This document shows positions 6,062 through 6,175 of a stretch of 6,175 bases of DNA, in pieces. A program made the position numbers and the translations under genes. Source of the DNA: DASPXY01 sp038227745. GTDB taxonomy: Bacteria > Planctomycetota > Planctomycetia > Gemmatales > Gemmataceae. Position 1 is the first letter of the stretch. Each line of letters starts with the position of its first letter. The stretch covers positions 1-6,175 of the forward strand of contig JBBRPS010000637.1 of NCBI GenBank assembly GCA_038227745.1, in the 5' to 3' direction. The notes below the pieces were generated by a model, which had not been told where the DNA came from, did not search any database, and saw nothing but the letters and a program-made list of their open reading frames with translations.

Positions 6062-6175
6062 ATGGGTGCCACTGCTATGGCAAGGGAATCCTCTGAAAGC
6101 CTGTGCCACAAAGCCCAGCGGGCCATCGCCAGCGGGGACAACGAGCTGGCGCGCCAGCTCTACCTCCAGGCGCTC
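6062..6175 (+). CDS. N-terminal start of a probable tetratricopeptide-repeat protein (partial)
   Basis: The frame runs open from ATG 6062 to the window edge, giving 38 residues. Residues 15-38 (CHKAQRAIASGDNELARQLY and onward) match a TPR helix pair: small residues at the A-helix positions, Gly-Asp turn, then A-R-Q-L-Y-L-Q-A-L. TPR domains mediate protein-protein contacts; the full role lies beyond the window. There is no signal peptide in what is visible. The start is uncertain. ATG 6062 and ATG 6077 are in frame, and TTG 6041 is also in frame with AAGGG at 6031-6035 just upstream, the best Shine-Dalgarno-like match of the three. The strong promoter at 5988-6017 supports a real gene start here. 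Confidence 0.7.
   Translation, partial: MGATAMARESSESLCHKAQRAIASGDNELARQLYLQAL

Noticed and set aside
5055..6062. 335-residue + strand frame opposite the GDPD gene
   Set aside because: It is antisense to intact GDPD catalytic motifs, Arg/Ala/Gly-rich, and runs through the divergent promoter region.

Overview
The window looks like chromosomal DNA of a very GC-rich bacterium. A planctomycete of the Gemmata-like group fits best: there is a large secreted Pro/Gly-rich protein ending in HEAT repeats, genes are loosely spaced, and coding strands strongly prefer G or C at third positions. This placement is inference from gene style; no rRNA or marker gene is present to prove it.

Layout: (1) 1-131, + strand, the tail of a membrane protein. 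(2) 132-275, a convergent intergenic region dominated by a 31-bp perfect hairpin (188-271), read as a shared bidirectional terminator. (3) 276-2870, - strand, an 864-residue exported protein: signal peptide, two related N-terminal segments, a long Pro/Ala then Met/Gly/Tyr-rich low-complexity region with a 3 x 39-nt tandem repeat, and a C-terminal HEAT-type domain. (4) 2871-3142, an intergenic gap holding a ribosome binding site and probably the promoter of that gene. (5) 3143-3991, - strand, a PyrK-type FAD/[2Fe-2S] electron transfer subunit of dihydroorotate dehydrogenase. (6) 3988-4815, - strand, an RsuA/RluB-family rRNA pseudouridine synthase whose stop codon overlaps the pyrK start (ATGA). 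(7) 4911-5855, - strand, a glycerophosphodiester phosphodiesterase. (8) 5856-6061, a divergent regulatory region with a good sigma70-type promoter firing rightward, a TGTCA/TGACA dyad and a 10-bp hairpin. (9) from about 6062 to the window end, + strand, the start of a probable TPR protein.

The - strand genes run GDPD, pseudouridine synthase, pyrK, HEAT protein. Only the synthase and pyrK are clearly co-translated. PyrK needs a class 1B PyrD partner, which is not in this window. The GDPD acts in phospholipid/glycerol-phosphate salvage and has no visible functional link to its neighbours. Most of the content is ordinary housekeeping and lineage-specific envelope genes. The points most worth a second look are the large intergenic hairpin, the modular HEAT protein and the divergent control region; no defence, mobile or secondary-metabolite system is visible.
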